From Agapetus fuscipes (lineage: Eukaryota > Arthropoda > Insecta > Trichoptera > Glossosomatidae): a stretch of DNA of 64,000 bases. Positions 1 to 15,000 of this stretch are shown here, piece after piece (the stretch's first letter is position 1; each line of letters begins with the position of its first letter). The stretch covers positions 13,898,820-13,962,819 of the forward strand of contig OX637352.1 in the NCBI GenBank assembly GCA_951799405.1, written 5' to 3'. The notes below the pieces were generated by a model. That model made no database searches. It was not told the DNA's origin and saw only the letters and a list, made by a program, of their open reading frames with translations. The position numbers were made by a program, and so were the translations under genes.

Positions 1-96
1 GAGCCACAGCCGGAAGTCTGGGTGCACTGTCTCCGGGGACAGCTGCTCCACCAGCTGCTCCAGGCACGGCATCCAGCTGGGGGACAGGTGGCAGTT
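1..96 (-). CDS. DNAH1: DNAH1 exon 56 (runs off window): AAA6/C-terminal
   Basis: [19 protein letters not shown], then VHPDFRLWL at the very edge. NCHLxxSWM...FRLWL(T/S) is universal in dyneins. About 400 residues, including the C-terminal domain, should follow below coordinate 1. Confidence 0.97.
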
Positions 97-3000
97 CTGG
101 ACATGGAACAGCCAACAAATATACACAACAGGATGAATAAGGGTAGTGTGGCGAGTGTTTGTCTGAGAATGATTGTCCTGGTGTGTGCATCATTACCTGG
201 AAGAAGAGCCAGGCGCCGTCTTGTGTGGCTGTGTGCAGCATGGCCTCTGCCCTCGCCCCCTGCCCCTGCCCCAGGGAGATGATCTGCAGCCTCTTGGACA
301 TCTTCATCTTGTCAGCAAACTTCATCAGCTCTGAGGACAAGCAGACATCACTACATCACAACAAAAAGTTACCAGAAAGGAAAAAGGTTTGAAACTAAAT
401 AGAACACAGTTGACATGGATGTATAGTATGAACTGAAGTATTTGTTCACCAAATACTTCAGTTCTCCTCCTGTTCTGTTCAACTTGCCATCTTTTGTTTG
501 GAGTTCTTCATAGCATCACTCATTGTTATAGACTCACCCTGAAAGGAACTTCTTCTTTCCCCTTTTCTATTCAAGTACTTGGATTTAAAAAAAACAAGAA
601 CATAAACTCATCCATGTGGGCATTTCACAACAATGGAACTAAGCTGCACATTTAAAAAAAAATAGATTTGTGAAAATAAATGCAATGCGCCAACCAATTT
701 TGCTTGGCCAGTTGTCTTCATGCGAAAGCAGAAGCTTGTGTGCATGCAATGGCATCTGTTGAACCAGGGTCAAAGTTATGGTCGAAAGGGCCAGAGGTGA
801 TTCGAACCAGCATTATTTACTGTTAACTGTTATTTACTGTTCCAAATACGCTACTCAAGAATAGCGACTCGGCCATAACACCGACAAACATATCATAAGC
901 AAAGCTTTCACGGCAGGTAGTTGACATAAGAACTTTTTTTTAACACACTAACTCAAAGGCCAGCGCCTGTTCAAGTACACCAGAACCTCTGAAAAGATCG
1001 AAGCGCCTGGCTAACCGTTGATAATGCCCATCGAAGCCTATGGGCGAAACTGTACGGAATAAAACCATCCAGACCACGACTACACAGCCCAGATTAAAAG
1101 TTATTATGTAAACATATCATGAATCGTTGCCCCAAAGGTGTCACATATGGCTAGTGAAACCTATACTTTTCACAGGTAAGGAGGTTTAAAATTACATAAT
1201 CATACCCTGAGCAGGATCCGTGCCAGCAGATAGGACAAATATGAGAGGAGCAGTCGTTGTGGAATCGGCATGAAGGCTGGAGAGTCCTGCTGCAGGGGGC
1301 TCAGCAAACCTCTCTCCCAGGGCCCCACACACGTACTGCTGCAGGGCGGGGGGCAGGGCGTCGGGGCGAAGCACCCTCAGGACTAGGAGGCGCTGGAAGG
1401 TGTCCAAGGATGCACCAAAGTCTCCCGGTAAAGGCATCCTGGAAAGTGAGAGAATGACAAAAGAATGGAGGAAATTAGAGGGCTTGATATCTTGACAAGT
1501 CTAGACAAGTTAGTTCTTCAAGGGCAGGCTAAGCGTTTTGTTGTTTGTTTGGCGTTTCATAATTTTTCATGATACTCCTCAAAAGTCAGGAGAACGTACA
1601 TTGTGATTTTGATTCCTGATTATTTTTTGCCTATTTCTCGGATATATAAGGAATGTGATTCTGGGTATCCCAATCATTCCCAATATCCATCCATTCTTGT
1701 TCCATATACATTCTTCGTCAGTCATTCATCATTCATTCTCTCCGTACGTTCCAACCATCGTAATAAACTTCTTTTGTTCTTAACTTTCACACTTTCCCTT
1801 GCACCACATTCTTCTCTCACAAAATCATTCCTCACCCTATCACTCCATTTTTTCCCGATCATACTTCTTAGACAGTCCATTGTTCAACACTTGAATGCTC
1901 ACTTGTATGGTTCCTCAGAATCATGAATTCTCTGGTACTGTTGTATGAAGCTGTGAAAGTTTGCCACAAAGTCCTCAAAGCCCTCCAGAGCACTGAGAGA
2001 CAGAACGTCGTCCCACATCTTAGGCGTTATCCACGCTTCATCAGGCTTCTCCACAGTCTGCAAGCAGAGACAAACAAATAACAATTTCTGACATTCAATA
2101 ATTTATTTAGTTTAAGAATTATTTCTTGTTAGTTTATTCCTTGACTTATAGGTTGGTATGCGGCTGACCACCCATACTGTGAAAAAATGGTTCACTTTGC
2201 CAATGTCCTCCCTGTCTCAGGGAAGGACGGAAAGAGTTGCAGGGCTTATGTTCATTTGAGATGGGTTCTTATAATGTAGGTCCACATGCGGCATGTGTTA
2301 GCGCGAAATTATACATGTCTGCTTGTGGGAATGCATTTGATGTAATTCTTAAATGGTATATATCCTTGCAGCTTAGATTAGATTTAAATCAAACACTGTT
2401 GGTACACAAGGTATTTTTTGGGTATTATTCAGGGTATTTTTAATTTTTTTTTTTTTGATCTATGTAAGATCGAAAACGTTAGTAAAATTTAAAAATAAAA
2501 ATTATAAAAGTGAAAATATAGAACAGTGTTTGATTTAAATCCTTGAAGCAAACAGCCCGAATCAAGACACCTACAGCAACAGGGTATTGCTTGAGAATTG
2601 GCGTTTTCTACAGCGACGCCCAAGCTCGCAGAGGGCTCTTGAGGTGTGATACGCACAAAAACAGCGCTCACCAAATAAATCATCCTAATATTATTATTTA
2701 TTATTGACCCACATACCATTTTGTTGACAGCGCCGTTGAGGAGGAAATGGTAGTGACTGGGACGCACTGCTCCCTCCTGCATCTGTATGCTGAGGCAGAG
2801 GGAGAAGGCGAATGGCATTCTGTGCCGCTGGAAGAGGCCGCGGCAGGCCTCGCTGTATAGGGAGAAGGTCAGCTGGTCCATGATGGTCTGGACGCGTACA
2901 TCAATGTCATCTAGGAAACAAACAAATCGGATTGGACGGACCGTGGTCAAGCGGTAACGCATTGGACTCAATTGGTTCAAATCCCGGTGGAGCACAAAAA

Positions 3001-6000
3001 TATACCATTTTATTTTCAAATATGCTCTTCACAGGGTTGAACAATTCATATAACTTTACCAAAGACCGGTCAGCAAAGGTCCATCCAGACTTACAGCAAC
3101 TGGGTCTTGCTTGCTGGTGATCCTGAGGAACCAGGCGAGGGAGTGCTGGTACATAAGCTTGTCTGTTTACCGTTGGGCTGCGTGCTGAGCATGCTCTTGC
3201 TGGTGATCCTGAGGAACCAGGCGAGGGAGTGCTGGTACATTGGGTCCACCGCAGCCAGGGAGGCGAGGCTGAAGTACAGGGCGACTCCTCGCCTCGCCAC
3301 GGGGACGTACACCCCGCGAGCCAGCTCCAGGCGAGCCTGCGTCTCCAGGGACTCCGACACCTTGATCTGGGAAGTATTATGGGCATTGATCAGTACAAAA
3401 GACTGGCTGTACCCTCTCAGTCCAGTAAAATGGGAAAAAGGATGTTTCTTCATCATTTTAGCATTCCTATTTTATAATATTAGATAAACATGGCGTAGGT
3501 CAGCCTCTTCTCATGGTAATGCACGATAGTCTAAGGGTCGTGAGTTGCTTTCCTGGCAGAGAACTATTTTTTTTATATTTTCAAATACGCTTTTCCTTGG
3601 GTGAATAATCATTGGCCTTTAAAAAAAAAGACAGTAATTTCATTAAAATAGTGTTTTCCAGGCTCCGATGGTCTGCAGTCTGCTGACTTATATTGACGAG
3701 ACCAAATCAATGTCTTCCTACAGATAGTATGTATAGTTCAATGTCGTGTCTTATTTGCCATAATGCTTTGGCTCTTTATTTGGACTATACATATGGTGGG
3801 GAATTTTCCTTTAAAAGACATTGAGAGAGTTTTGATGAAGCCGCTACTCACTGTGATCTCCTCAGACTTGAGTTTGATGGCCTCCAGGGTGCTGATGAGC
3901 TCCTCGTCGTCCACCGGGTTCCCCTGGCTCTCACACAGCCCCGCCAGCACCCTGGCCTGCATGTCCATGAGCTGCTGGGCCATCTGCGCGCCCCCAGCCA
4001 CCAGCGCCACCCGCTGCGCCTCCAGCTGCTCCTGCTCGTGGGACACACACAGGGACAGCAGCTGCTCCTGCATGCCACTGGGGACATATACATTGTTAGC
4101 AGGGACGTGCACAGCCACCAGCGCTACCCGTTGCGCTTCCAGCTGCTCCTGCTCGTGGGACACACAGGGACAGCAACTGCAGACTAATACGGTCGGCTGC
4201 TGACACTGGAGAATAGCTCTCTGGGATATGTTGCAATGGTCATTGGAGCTACATGTGCTCTAGGTTTATGTGTGCTGGACGTTTATCGTTGCCATACAGT
4301 TTGCTAATCAGAACATCACAAATGTGCCATACGTAAAAGATACATAATAAAACCAACATATTTGATTACCGCGAGTACATATTAAGTTCCACGACTGGTT
4401 TTCACCACCAGGCGACCAGCTCACCTGGGCACCAGCGTGAAGTCCACAATCTGGAGCTTGACGCAGACTTCAGGGGTGTATGAGGGGTTGGCGAGCTTGG
4501 TGGTCAAGTAGAGCCTGAATGTCTCCTGGTAGGGGACCACCGCATCTCCTATATTCACCACTAGGCGGCCAGCTTGCTCATAAAATTGTTTCTGAAATCA
4601 CAAAACAATAGCAGAGTTGTACATACCAAGAAAACTCATAAATAAACTCATACAATCTCAAAACTCCTCCGTCCTGTGGTCCTCTCCGGCACATAGGCTC
4701 TGCATCATTAGTGAGCGCTGTTATTGTGTGAATCACAACTCAAGAGCCCCCTGCAACCTTGGAAAGTCACTGTAGAAAGCGCCAATACTTAAGCAAGACC
4801 CAGTTGCTATGAGGCTGGATGGACCTTTGGTGACCGGTCTTTGGTAAAGGTATATGAATTTTTCAACCCAGCAAAGAGCATATTTGAAAATATAAATTGT
4901 ATATTTTTTGTTCTCCCCCAGGATTTGAACCTGCGACCTTTAATTTGTATACATGCATCACTCCTATTTATTTTAAATTACAAATGATGAGAGCGCCGTT
5001 TTTGTGTGTGTCACACCTCAAGGGCCCTCTCCAATCACGGACAAGACTTGTTAAAAAGGTGCGTCTTGAATGCTCCACGAAATACACCCACAGATTTGGA
5101 GTTCTTCAGTCTGGGTGGCAGTCACGAATTTCAAGTGCTACCACTAGACTACGGACCAGTTTAATTACATATTAAAATAATGATTCTGATTTATTTATCC
5201 TGTAATAAGACATGACAGAGTGCCGGTGGAACCTTGATGATGGGATCTAAAGCAGTGTCCAGATCTTCTCCGACGTTCTCCAAGAGCAGAGGTTTCCCGA
5301 AGCGCACGGCTTTATCCAGCGACTGCAGCAAGTTCTTGTCGTTGGGCTTGCACACCTCCAGACCATCATTTTTGCACTAAAATACAACCACAACAAAAAC
5401 AGTAAAGTAGGAACAGACATCTTTTATTTCCAGTACATTGGTCTGAATTTAATATGATAACTAATATTAAAAGAAGAAGAAGACGATTCTGACGTCAAAT
5501 ATCATTTTGTCTAACAACTAAAAAGATAAAAGAGGAAGAAGACTTGTCTGACGTCTTATGTCATTTTTATTAGTTTTTAAATTCTCTCGTGTTTTGAGCA
5601 TCAACATGTGTTTTGGGGCAGTGAGCCAAATAAATGACGTGTTGAAAATACATCGAGTTTGATTTCTGCGAGTTGTAGTCCTCTCCAGTTTTGCCCAGGA
5701 TTCCTCTCTTCCCTACCATCCTTTCTTATTCCTACATCCAAACCATTTTTAGACCATACATAATGGTCTTAGCACAAATTCCATACACAATTAAATCGTG
5801 AATTCTCACAGCAGGTCGCTAAGGAAAAGGCAAATAAATATTTTGTTATTGGTGGTAAGGACCTTACTTACAGAGACGCATATCATTTTTTAATTTCGCT
5901 GAGTCCGTTTGTGAGCAGTTGGAGGATAGTACATTTTTTACATCATCAAATACCACTGGTAAGAGTATACCACAATAAAAGTCGGGAACATATATAGCAA

Positions 6001-9000
6001 AGAAGACACAACTATAAACTACACAAGCTTCCCGGTTTGCGAGTCCAATGGAGTGGAACAGACCACCACCCAATGTGAGGAAGGCAAAAACTGTTTGAAA
6101 AATCTTATCCGTCATTTGAGAAGGCCACTGACGTGTGACACGCACAAAAATGGCACTCTTTAATCTGTGTGCCTTCCAAATAAATTATCCTTGTATATAT
6201 AACCTGTATTATTTTGCTCCGACGGCCTGGAATTCTCTTCCTGCGACCCTCAGGGAGCTGAAGACTGAGGCAGCTTTTCGCAAAGGGCTCAAAACCTACT
6301 TATTCAAAGACTCTTACAAAGCGCCTTTGCAGTGACTCAGTCACAAAAAGGCGCTATACAAATGAGTGTATTATTATTATTTATTTATTATCAAGACGTT
6401 GATGTGGTCTGGTCCATAAAAGTCAGTGGACTGCTTTGGCTGGTTCATATGCAGCAGGTGCCTGTATAGGGTATTATAGGGAACTACATTTCAGAATAAA
6501 TATTTTCTTCCACTCCTTATAATAACTCATTTTAAATTGACTGAAGTGCTAAGAATGACTCCAATCAAACTTAAATTTTTAATTTTAAATCTGAATATCA
6601 AGCTTAAATGGTGTTTTACTGTATATTTCCTACCTATTAGGTGCATGTGCCTGGATGAGATGCACGCTCCTGACATGCAGTGAATTGATCATGAGAGCCT
6701 GGCAAGAATAGTTGTGATGATGGACTCAAAGGGCATGGGACAGTGGGGAGACACAGATTAAATGGCAGGCTGCCTTGCAGTAGGATTATGGGACTGGAGG
6801 GGGAAGGCGTTTGATAGGCAGCGGTGGCTGCAGCTGATCAAGACCCCCCCTGTGTTGATAAGCAGTGAATTGTATGACTCACCATGTTCTTGATCCAGTG
6901 GTTGGCCTGCATCTGTGGGTCTATGAACAGCGGCCACCTGCTGGAGTTCATCACCAGGACGGCGCTCTCTGTGGACATCTGGTCCTGGGGGAGACCATGC
7001 ACTTGCCACGACCTACACAAAATACACAACTACAGTGGGATTTATTCTAAACCTAAATTAGCATTATTATAGTCGTTCAACATCTTTTGCAGAATTAAAA
7101 ATGGATTTTATGAATAACCAGATTCTCAATGTTTTATCTAAGTCGTCAAACAGTTGATTCCAAGTGGGTTTAAAATGGTGTGTACATTTGTAAGGGGGTC
7201 GGCCTTACGCCAACCACTTCAGTTAAAATGGGGGTTTCTCAGCTCTCGAAGGGGCTGCTACTCATTTCTTGTGAAGGCTGAGTAAACCTTGCTGGTAGTT
7301 TTATTTTGGGTTTAGAAACATACACCAAAATGGGAAATCATTTCTGACACCCACGGTGGGATTCGAACCCAAGCTCTGGGCATGGAATGCAAGCATTAGA
7401 GAGCACAAGAAGTATGCCACAGCACCTGGATAGTTGCTTGTAATAATCACACTTGCTGACCTTATGAGTACAGGAACTCCCAGCACAGAGTGAGGAGAGC
7501 AGTTGAGTGTGTGGGGAACATTGTGCTGCACCATCATGTCTGCCCACTGCCTCAGCAGGTCGCGCCTGAACACATCTGTGAAGGGGGTCAAGTATGCCAC
7601 AGCACCTGGATAGATACAACATGTAAAAATAATGATTGATAGACGACTGACAAAAAAAGTATGCGTTGCAAGAATAGATGTATATTGTGATGAACCAAAA
7701 TTAAATGATTTTGTTGTACCTGACGATGATCGTGAGAGATTGAAAATGTTTGTGTTTATTAAAAAAATTTAATAAAAAAGATTTAGAAGAATAAAAAGAT
7801 TTAAAAATGTAATTCATCGTGTATGTTCCTTGACTTATAGGTTGGTATGCGGCTGACCACCCATGCTGTTCACCAATGTCACCCCTGTTTGAGGGAAGGA
7901 TGGCAAGAGTTGCAAGGTGTATCTTCATTTGAGATTTGGTATTTATGTTGCAGGTTCACATGCGGCATGTGCAAGCGCGAACTTGTACGTGTCTGTTTGT
8001 GAAAATGCATGTAATGTGAATCTCCAATGTAACATATCTTTGCAACTTAGATTAGATTAGATTAGTGAAAATAAAACAGTTTTCCGATGGAATTGTTTTG
8101 GTTCTATAAATTTTTTACTATCTTTGGAATTTTTTGAAAATCTCGGCATAACAAGACATTTGCTTTGATTTAATTTCTCAAATGATTCCTTTTCCTTTTT
8201 TAATGTTATGTGTTTAGTGCACCAAAATGTGATTTATTTGCAATAATGTCTCCTCGGGTGGATGTTTGCTAGGACTTCAAGCTGTAGATGCAAGCCTTAG
8301 TTGGACCAGTTGCCTGGAACAAGCTGCTTGTCGACCTTGCTCTGACCAGCCCACCATCGCCTTCAGAAGAGGACTTAAGAAAATGCTGTTTTCGAAGAGC
8401 CACGGCGCCCTTGAGATGGTCTATGATCATTAAACGGCACCACCGGAAATAAATCATCCATCATCATTATCATATCATTAGTTCATAGGAACACTCTAAG
8501 GCACCCTTCCAGAGTGACATAGACTTCCAAGACTTTCAAGAGTTGGGGAGCCTCCCACACAGGATGCCTTAAATTTTGTTGGCTAAGTGTGGGCTCAATG
8601 GAAGACCAAAATGTCTAAGAATAACACTGTAAGAATATAGATTATACAATGAATTGAGTTACTCACACGAGCACAGCAGTATGTCTCCCGTGACGTTGCC
8701 CAGGCTGAGCTCCAGCTCTGCTATTGTTCTGATCCAGCGCACTTTCTCATTTCCCAGACCATTGATGAGTCTGAAATATCAACAGTTTCAAGTTTAATCA
8801 AGGCTTTGGTCCAGTGTTTTTCAATCTACTTGATTTTGTGACCCCTTGTGCCATAGACCAGTGGTTTCCAGGCTTTTTGTTATAAAAATGGAATCATCGA
8901 CGGATGGGGGGATAGGCATGTGACTTCCAAAAGCTGCCAACGTGGTGCTAGCTACAGTTTTCAATTTAAATTGTTGCTTTTTTTGTATATTACTATTGTA

Positions 9001-12000
9001 TTATGGCCGGTCCGTAGTTCAGTGGTAACACTTCGGACTCTGAATGGGAAGGTTGTGGGTTCGAATCCCGGCGGAGCACAAAAAAATACCATTTATATTT
9101 TTAAATTTGCTCTTCGCTGGGTTGAAAAATTCATAAACCTTTACCAATGACCAGTCAGCAAAGGTCCATCCAGCCTTACAGCAACTGGGTCTTGCTTGAG
9201 AATTGGCGCTTTGTAGCGACGACGATCAAGCTTGTAAAAAGATTGATAGCTCAATTGGTAGAATGCTTGCATTCCATGCCGAGAGCAAGGGTTCAATCTC
9301 AAGGTTTACTCAGCCTTCACAAGAAATGAGAACCAGCACCCCCGGGAGCTGGGAAACCCCCCATTTCAACTGAATGTGGTTGGTGTGAGGCCGGCCCCTT
9401 ACCTGTAAAAATAAATAGGTCCCGAATCGCCACATGCGACCACTTCGGGGATAACGCAGGCAAGAAGTTACACTATATGTGTAGCTTAGTTGCATTTTTT
9501 TGCATTAGTATTTGACCACAATTTGGCAAATCTTTGAATACAAACAAGTCCATCGAATCATAGAAACTTGTTTTTTTTTCTTTTGCCTGCGACCCACAGA
9601 TTGATGAACACTGCTTTAGTCTTAGTGCAATGTCTATGTTGAATGATGATGCGGGGGCAAATATATATTCTTTAAAATCAAATCCCGTTCCAGTCCAGCT
9701 ATGCCATATTGACGATAACTTTGACCCTGGTTCAATAGATGTGATTGAGTAATCATTGATTGTTAATCATCGGAGGAGAAAAAACATAGGCAAAGTGAAC
9801 AGAATGCTTTGTGTGTAAAAAGCGTATAAGACTCCTATTTAATTTGGAGCCGTGCTGGAGCCTGTCCCTCACCTGGCCGCTCTCCTCATCCTGGCCAGGC
9901 ACTCCTGCACCTCGTCCTCCAGCAGCTGCTTCTCCGCCTCCTTCTGCAGGAGGTGCTGCTTCAGCTTGTTCAGCCCATCTATCATCACTTGCAGTTTTTC
10001 TTGGGCGGCGCTCAATATTTCTGGCATATTCAAATACACACACATCACTGTTAATATATCTTTGCAACTTAGATTACATATTAACGGGACAGTATTAATT
10101 TTTTTGAAACCTGGGTGATGAAAAAACGCAGTGAAGGGTCCATCGCAGCATTTGAAAGAAGGATCCTTAGATCAATCTATGGCCCTGTGAGAGATCGCAA
10201 TGGTTGGCGTTATTTATAATTATAACTGAGAGTTGTATTATATCTAAAAAGAGCCAGATGTGATCAGCTCTACCAAAATGGGGCACTTGATATGGGCTGG
10301 TCACATAATCAGAATAGACGACAACAGCCCTACAAAACCCTTCACACTCTCAGTACCACAGGGACGTAGAAGACCAGGAAGGCCCAAAATGCGATGGACG
10401 GACGTCGACGCGGATACATCTGTGATGCAAGCGAGAAATTGAAGAACGAGGGCAACAAACCGACAACAATGGAAGAAACTCCTGGATTCAGCCAAGGCCC
10501 TCCCACGACTGTCGAGCTTAAGATAATGATGTATTCATTTTTCAACAAGTTGATTACATAATATGGTTCACACAACTTCTGTCTTTCGTTGTTCACGGCT
10601 GGGGCGTTTATCGATCACTGCATTGATCTGGCATTTGGAGAGAATGAGTGATGAAAGATTGACGAAGAAAGTATATGTTGCTAGAATAGATGGATGTCGT
10701 GGTAGAGGAAGACCGAGAAAAGTATGGAAGGATCAAATCTCTGAAATAGCGAATGAATGGGATATCCAGAGTCATAATAAAAGGAGGACTTGTATGAAAA
10801 AGGTTATGACTCCGGATGAAATGAAAGAAGTATGCAAGGACAGGAAGAAGTGGTGGCTAATCTGCAATGTTTTGATTTCTAATGTTGGTGTATTCATTTG
10901 CTACATTTTTTGCATAGGAAATTTTTGACTTTTTTTGTATAGATTTCTTTGTAAGGTTTTGTTCTTTTTTATATTTAAATGTAATTTATTATTCATATTC
11001 CTTGACTTATAGGTTGGTATGAGGCTGACCACCCATACTGTAAAAAATGGTTCACTTTGCCAATGTCACCCCTGTTTCAGGGAAGGTCGGCAAAAGTTGT
11101 GGGGCTTATGTTCATTTGAGGTTTGGATTTTCTTTGTATGTACACAATCAGCATTTGTAAGCGCGAACTACACTTGTTGGTTTGTGGGCATACATCTGAG
11201 AGCTTTAAATGAATATATCCTTGCAACTTAGATTATAGATTATAGATTATAGCATGCTTCACAGAACCGCAGCCTATATTTAAATGTGACTAAGGCCTAT
11301 TCTTGTGTGTTCTAGTCGCCTATAGAATGGATATTTCCAGAGAGTACTAGAACCACCAACAGTTCAAAGTATCAAACACTCACATCTGCTTGGCAAACCT
11401 CAGATGACCTGCACGGCAGATGGCAGATACAGAGGAGGATTAGACTATTGGTTACCTTGGCTGATGGCCAGCTCCTCGTTGGCCTGCTTGAGCGCCTCCT
11501 TCTTGGGTATGACGGAGAGGTTCACATGGTAGAACTTGTACATGGCGTGCACCCACAGACACAGGGAGGTGCAGGCTTTTGAAACCTGCAAAACAACAAT
11601 ATTATTCCTGTGACTGTGACTGTGATGTAATAGAAATAAGTTTTCAAAAAAATGTACTAAAAATGAGTTATATTTAAAAAAAAAAAAAAAAAATTATGTA
11701 AGTAATAAAATAAAATTATGAACATATGAGAGCATTCAATTAGGAAAAAACAATAGACGTTTAGACGCACCGTTTTGATTTTGTCAGGTTGGTAGTTGGG
11801 GTCCGTGACGTACTTCTTGAGGCTGCCGATCATGCCCTCCGTGATGGAGTCCTTGTTGAAGTTCATCAGGGAGTCCAGGAAGGCTCCAGGGTCGGCCAGC
11901 AGAGCAGATCCAGGCTTCCAGTAGTCCAGAACCTTCTCCCCTATCTTCCCTCCAGCCACCTGCCAATATAAACCAATAATTATTGTAATATAAACTAGTC

Positions 12001-15000
12001 AAGAGCCTAACTCAATTTCATCAAAGATAAAATGGGTACTTCTTTATCTATAATCTAAGTTGCAGAGATATATTCACATTTAAGGCTCTCAAATGCATGC
12101 CCACAAACAAACAAATGCTTACAAATCGCTCCCCCAGTTCTTGTTTATCGTATACGCCAATCTTGTCAAATATGACTTTTTCATGCAGTTGTCTTATGAA
12201 TCAAATTCTACACAATCTGAGCTAAGAAAAACCGTAAAACTCGGTAATGTGAAAGTTCTTTTGTATGTTTTTTAAATAAATTTCTTGTTTTCATAAGACA
12301 CATTGGTCCAGTACACATGCAAACATTGCTCATGTAAAATTTTCTCAATGGCGTATACGATAAACAAGAACTAAGGCAGCGAAATGCTGAATGTGTACTT
12401 ACAAATAAAATCCAAACCTCAAATGAACATAAGCCCTACAACTTTTGCCGACCTTCCCTGAGACAGGGGTGACATTGGCAAAGTGAACCATTTTTTACAG
12501 TATGGGTGGTCAGCCTCATAACAACCTATAAGTCAAGGAAAAAAAAAACTTAATGAGGAGTATTGAACCTTATATCAATGACAATAGAATGGGTATTAAC
12601 CATAAGTACAGGGTTGGTAAAAAATAGTTCACTTGGTCAATGTTATCCTTGTTTTAGGGAAGGCGGGCAAAAGTTGCGGGGTTTATGTTCATTTGAGGTT
12701 TATATTTTAATTTGTAAGTAGGTACACATGCAGCATTTGTAAGCGCAAACTTATACTTGCCTGTTTGTGCGCATGAATTTAAAATGTTAATATTATATCT
12801 TTGCAGCTTAGATTATAGATTATATAGACAGGTTCTATGAGTTACGCGTGCTTCCAGTATCCACCTATGGCTTGGAAATAAAAAGGGCTCACTCAGTATA
12901 GCGCCAACAGACTGAGGACGTGCCAAAGAGCCATTGAAAGGAGGATGCTGGGAATCAGCCTCAGAGACAGGGTTCCAAACCAGGAGATCCGTACACGCAC
13001 TGGTATCACTGATGTCATACAGCGAGTGGCCTGCTTAAAAAGGCGCTGGGCGGGTCACGTTGCAGCACAAGACTACGGCAGGTGGTCAAAAAAGATCGTC
13101 CAATGAAGACTCGCAAACGCAACTAAGCTACACATATAGTGCAACTTCTTGGCACTTTATACGCGAAAGTATTCACATGTGGCAAGTGGAACCTATTCAT
13201 TTTTACAGGTAAGGGGGCTGGCCTTATCCTACCACTTCAGTTGAAGTGGGGGTTTATTTTGAGTTTTTGAAATAAACACCGAAATGGAAAATCATTTCTG
13301 ACACCCTAGACAGGGTTCAAACCTGAACTCTCGGTATCGAAAGCAAGCACTCTACCAACTGAGCTATAGACTGGTTGGACTCAAGATGTCCAAGGAGATT
13401 GAGACGTCGGTGATGATGATACCTTGATGGGTTTGATGTTGAACACGATGCAGAGGGACTCCATGACCTGCACTACTCCCCTGGGAGGGTTCTTCATGGC
13501 CTTGACCTCGGTCACATCGTTACGGTTCAAGGCCTTCAGGCTCTTCTCCGCAGCCAGCAGCGCGGGGAGAGCCTCGTCTGGAAGTCAGCAAGTTGCACAT
13601 TACAGAAAGCTAAACCTAACAGTGGCAGTAAATAAGCATTAGGGTGATCTAGTTGGTGAGCGTGAATCACATCTCAAGGGCCCTCCACGAGCTTGGTCTC
13701 GGCTGCAGCAAGCCTACATCCAGAATGGACCGTTGGTAACCGGTTTTCCGTAAAGGCATATGAATTTTACAACTCAGGGAAGAGAATATTTTGAAAATTA
13801 ATTGATAGTTTTTTCATGTTCCGCCAGGAAAGACATCTTCGACCTTCCAACATGCACTAGTCTGTAGCGTTAACCACTAGACCAGTGCTGCGGGCCACGC
13901 AATTTCTCCAGAGCAATATTCAGCCCAAGTATTCATTATTCAATTCTTCCACATAACATACCTATATAATCTATAATCTAAGTTGCAAGGATATATTCAT
14001 TTAAAGCTCTCAGATGTAAGCCCACAAACCAACAAGTGTAGTTCGCGCTTACAAATGCTGAATGTGTACTTACAAATAAAATCCAAACCTCAAATGAACA
14101 TAAGCCCCACAACTTTTGCCGACCTTCCCTGAAACAGGGGTAACATTGGCAAAGTGAACCATTTTTTACAGTATGGGTGGTCAGCCTCATACCAACCTAT
14201 AAGTCAAGCCTACTACCTACTTATAAAAAATAAAAAAAACGCAACTAAGCTACACATATAGTGTAACTTCTTACTTATATATATCCTTATATATATTTTT
14301 TTACAGGTAAGGGGGCCAGCCTCACACCAACCACTTCCAGTTAAAATGGGGGTTTCCCAGCTCCCGGGAGGGCTGGTTCTCATTTCTTGTGAAGGCTGAG
14401 TAAACCTTTGAGATCGAACCCTTGCTCTCGGCATGGAATGCAAGCATCTACCAATTGAGCTATCGACCTTTTTACGAACTTGATTGTCGTCGCTACAAAG
14501 CGCCAATTCTTAAGCAAGACCCAGTTGCTGTAAGGCTGGATGGACCTTTGGTGACCGGTCATTGGTAAAGGTTTTATGAATTTTTCAACCCAGCGAAGAG
14601 CAAATTTGAAAATATACATAGTATATTTTTTGTGCTCCGTCGGTAATCGAACCCACAACCTTCCCATTCAGAGTCCAAAGTGTTACCACTGAACTACGGA
14701 AAGTATTATCCAGTAACATAATTGATATTCTTTTAAAATGTGTTTCTAGCTCCCCCCCCCCTTCATCATCAGCGTCATCTAGCGTTAACCACCGGGTCTA
14801 TGTGCACCTTCCGAAGAAACAAAAATCCTGTTACATAGAATAACACATAAAAGTATCTCACCCAGATCCTTCTGAGCATCCGCCGCCAAGACTTCTGTTT
14901 CATTTTTCTTCTTTTCAGCAACCTCTGTTTCTTTTTCAACCTTCACTCTGGCCTCCTCCGCAGTCCTCTATAACACATACACATAACTTACACCAGGGGT

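Noticed and set aside
1603..1926. 107-codon plus-strand ORF with a hydrophobic C-terminus
   Set aside because: It is the antisense of an RTE-like LINE tail, as similar ORFs at 24493 and 27284 show.
9003..9080. tRNA-like sequence with boxes A and B (also at 9240, 20452, 53493 and others)
   Set aside because: The same heads recur with SINE bodies attached and do not close into a full acceptor stem, so they are SINE promoters, not tRNA genes.
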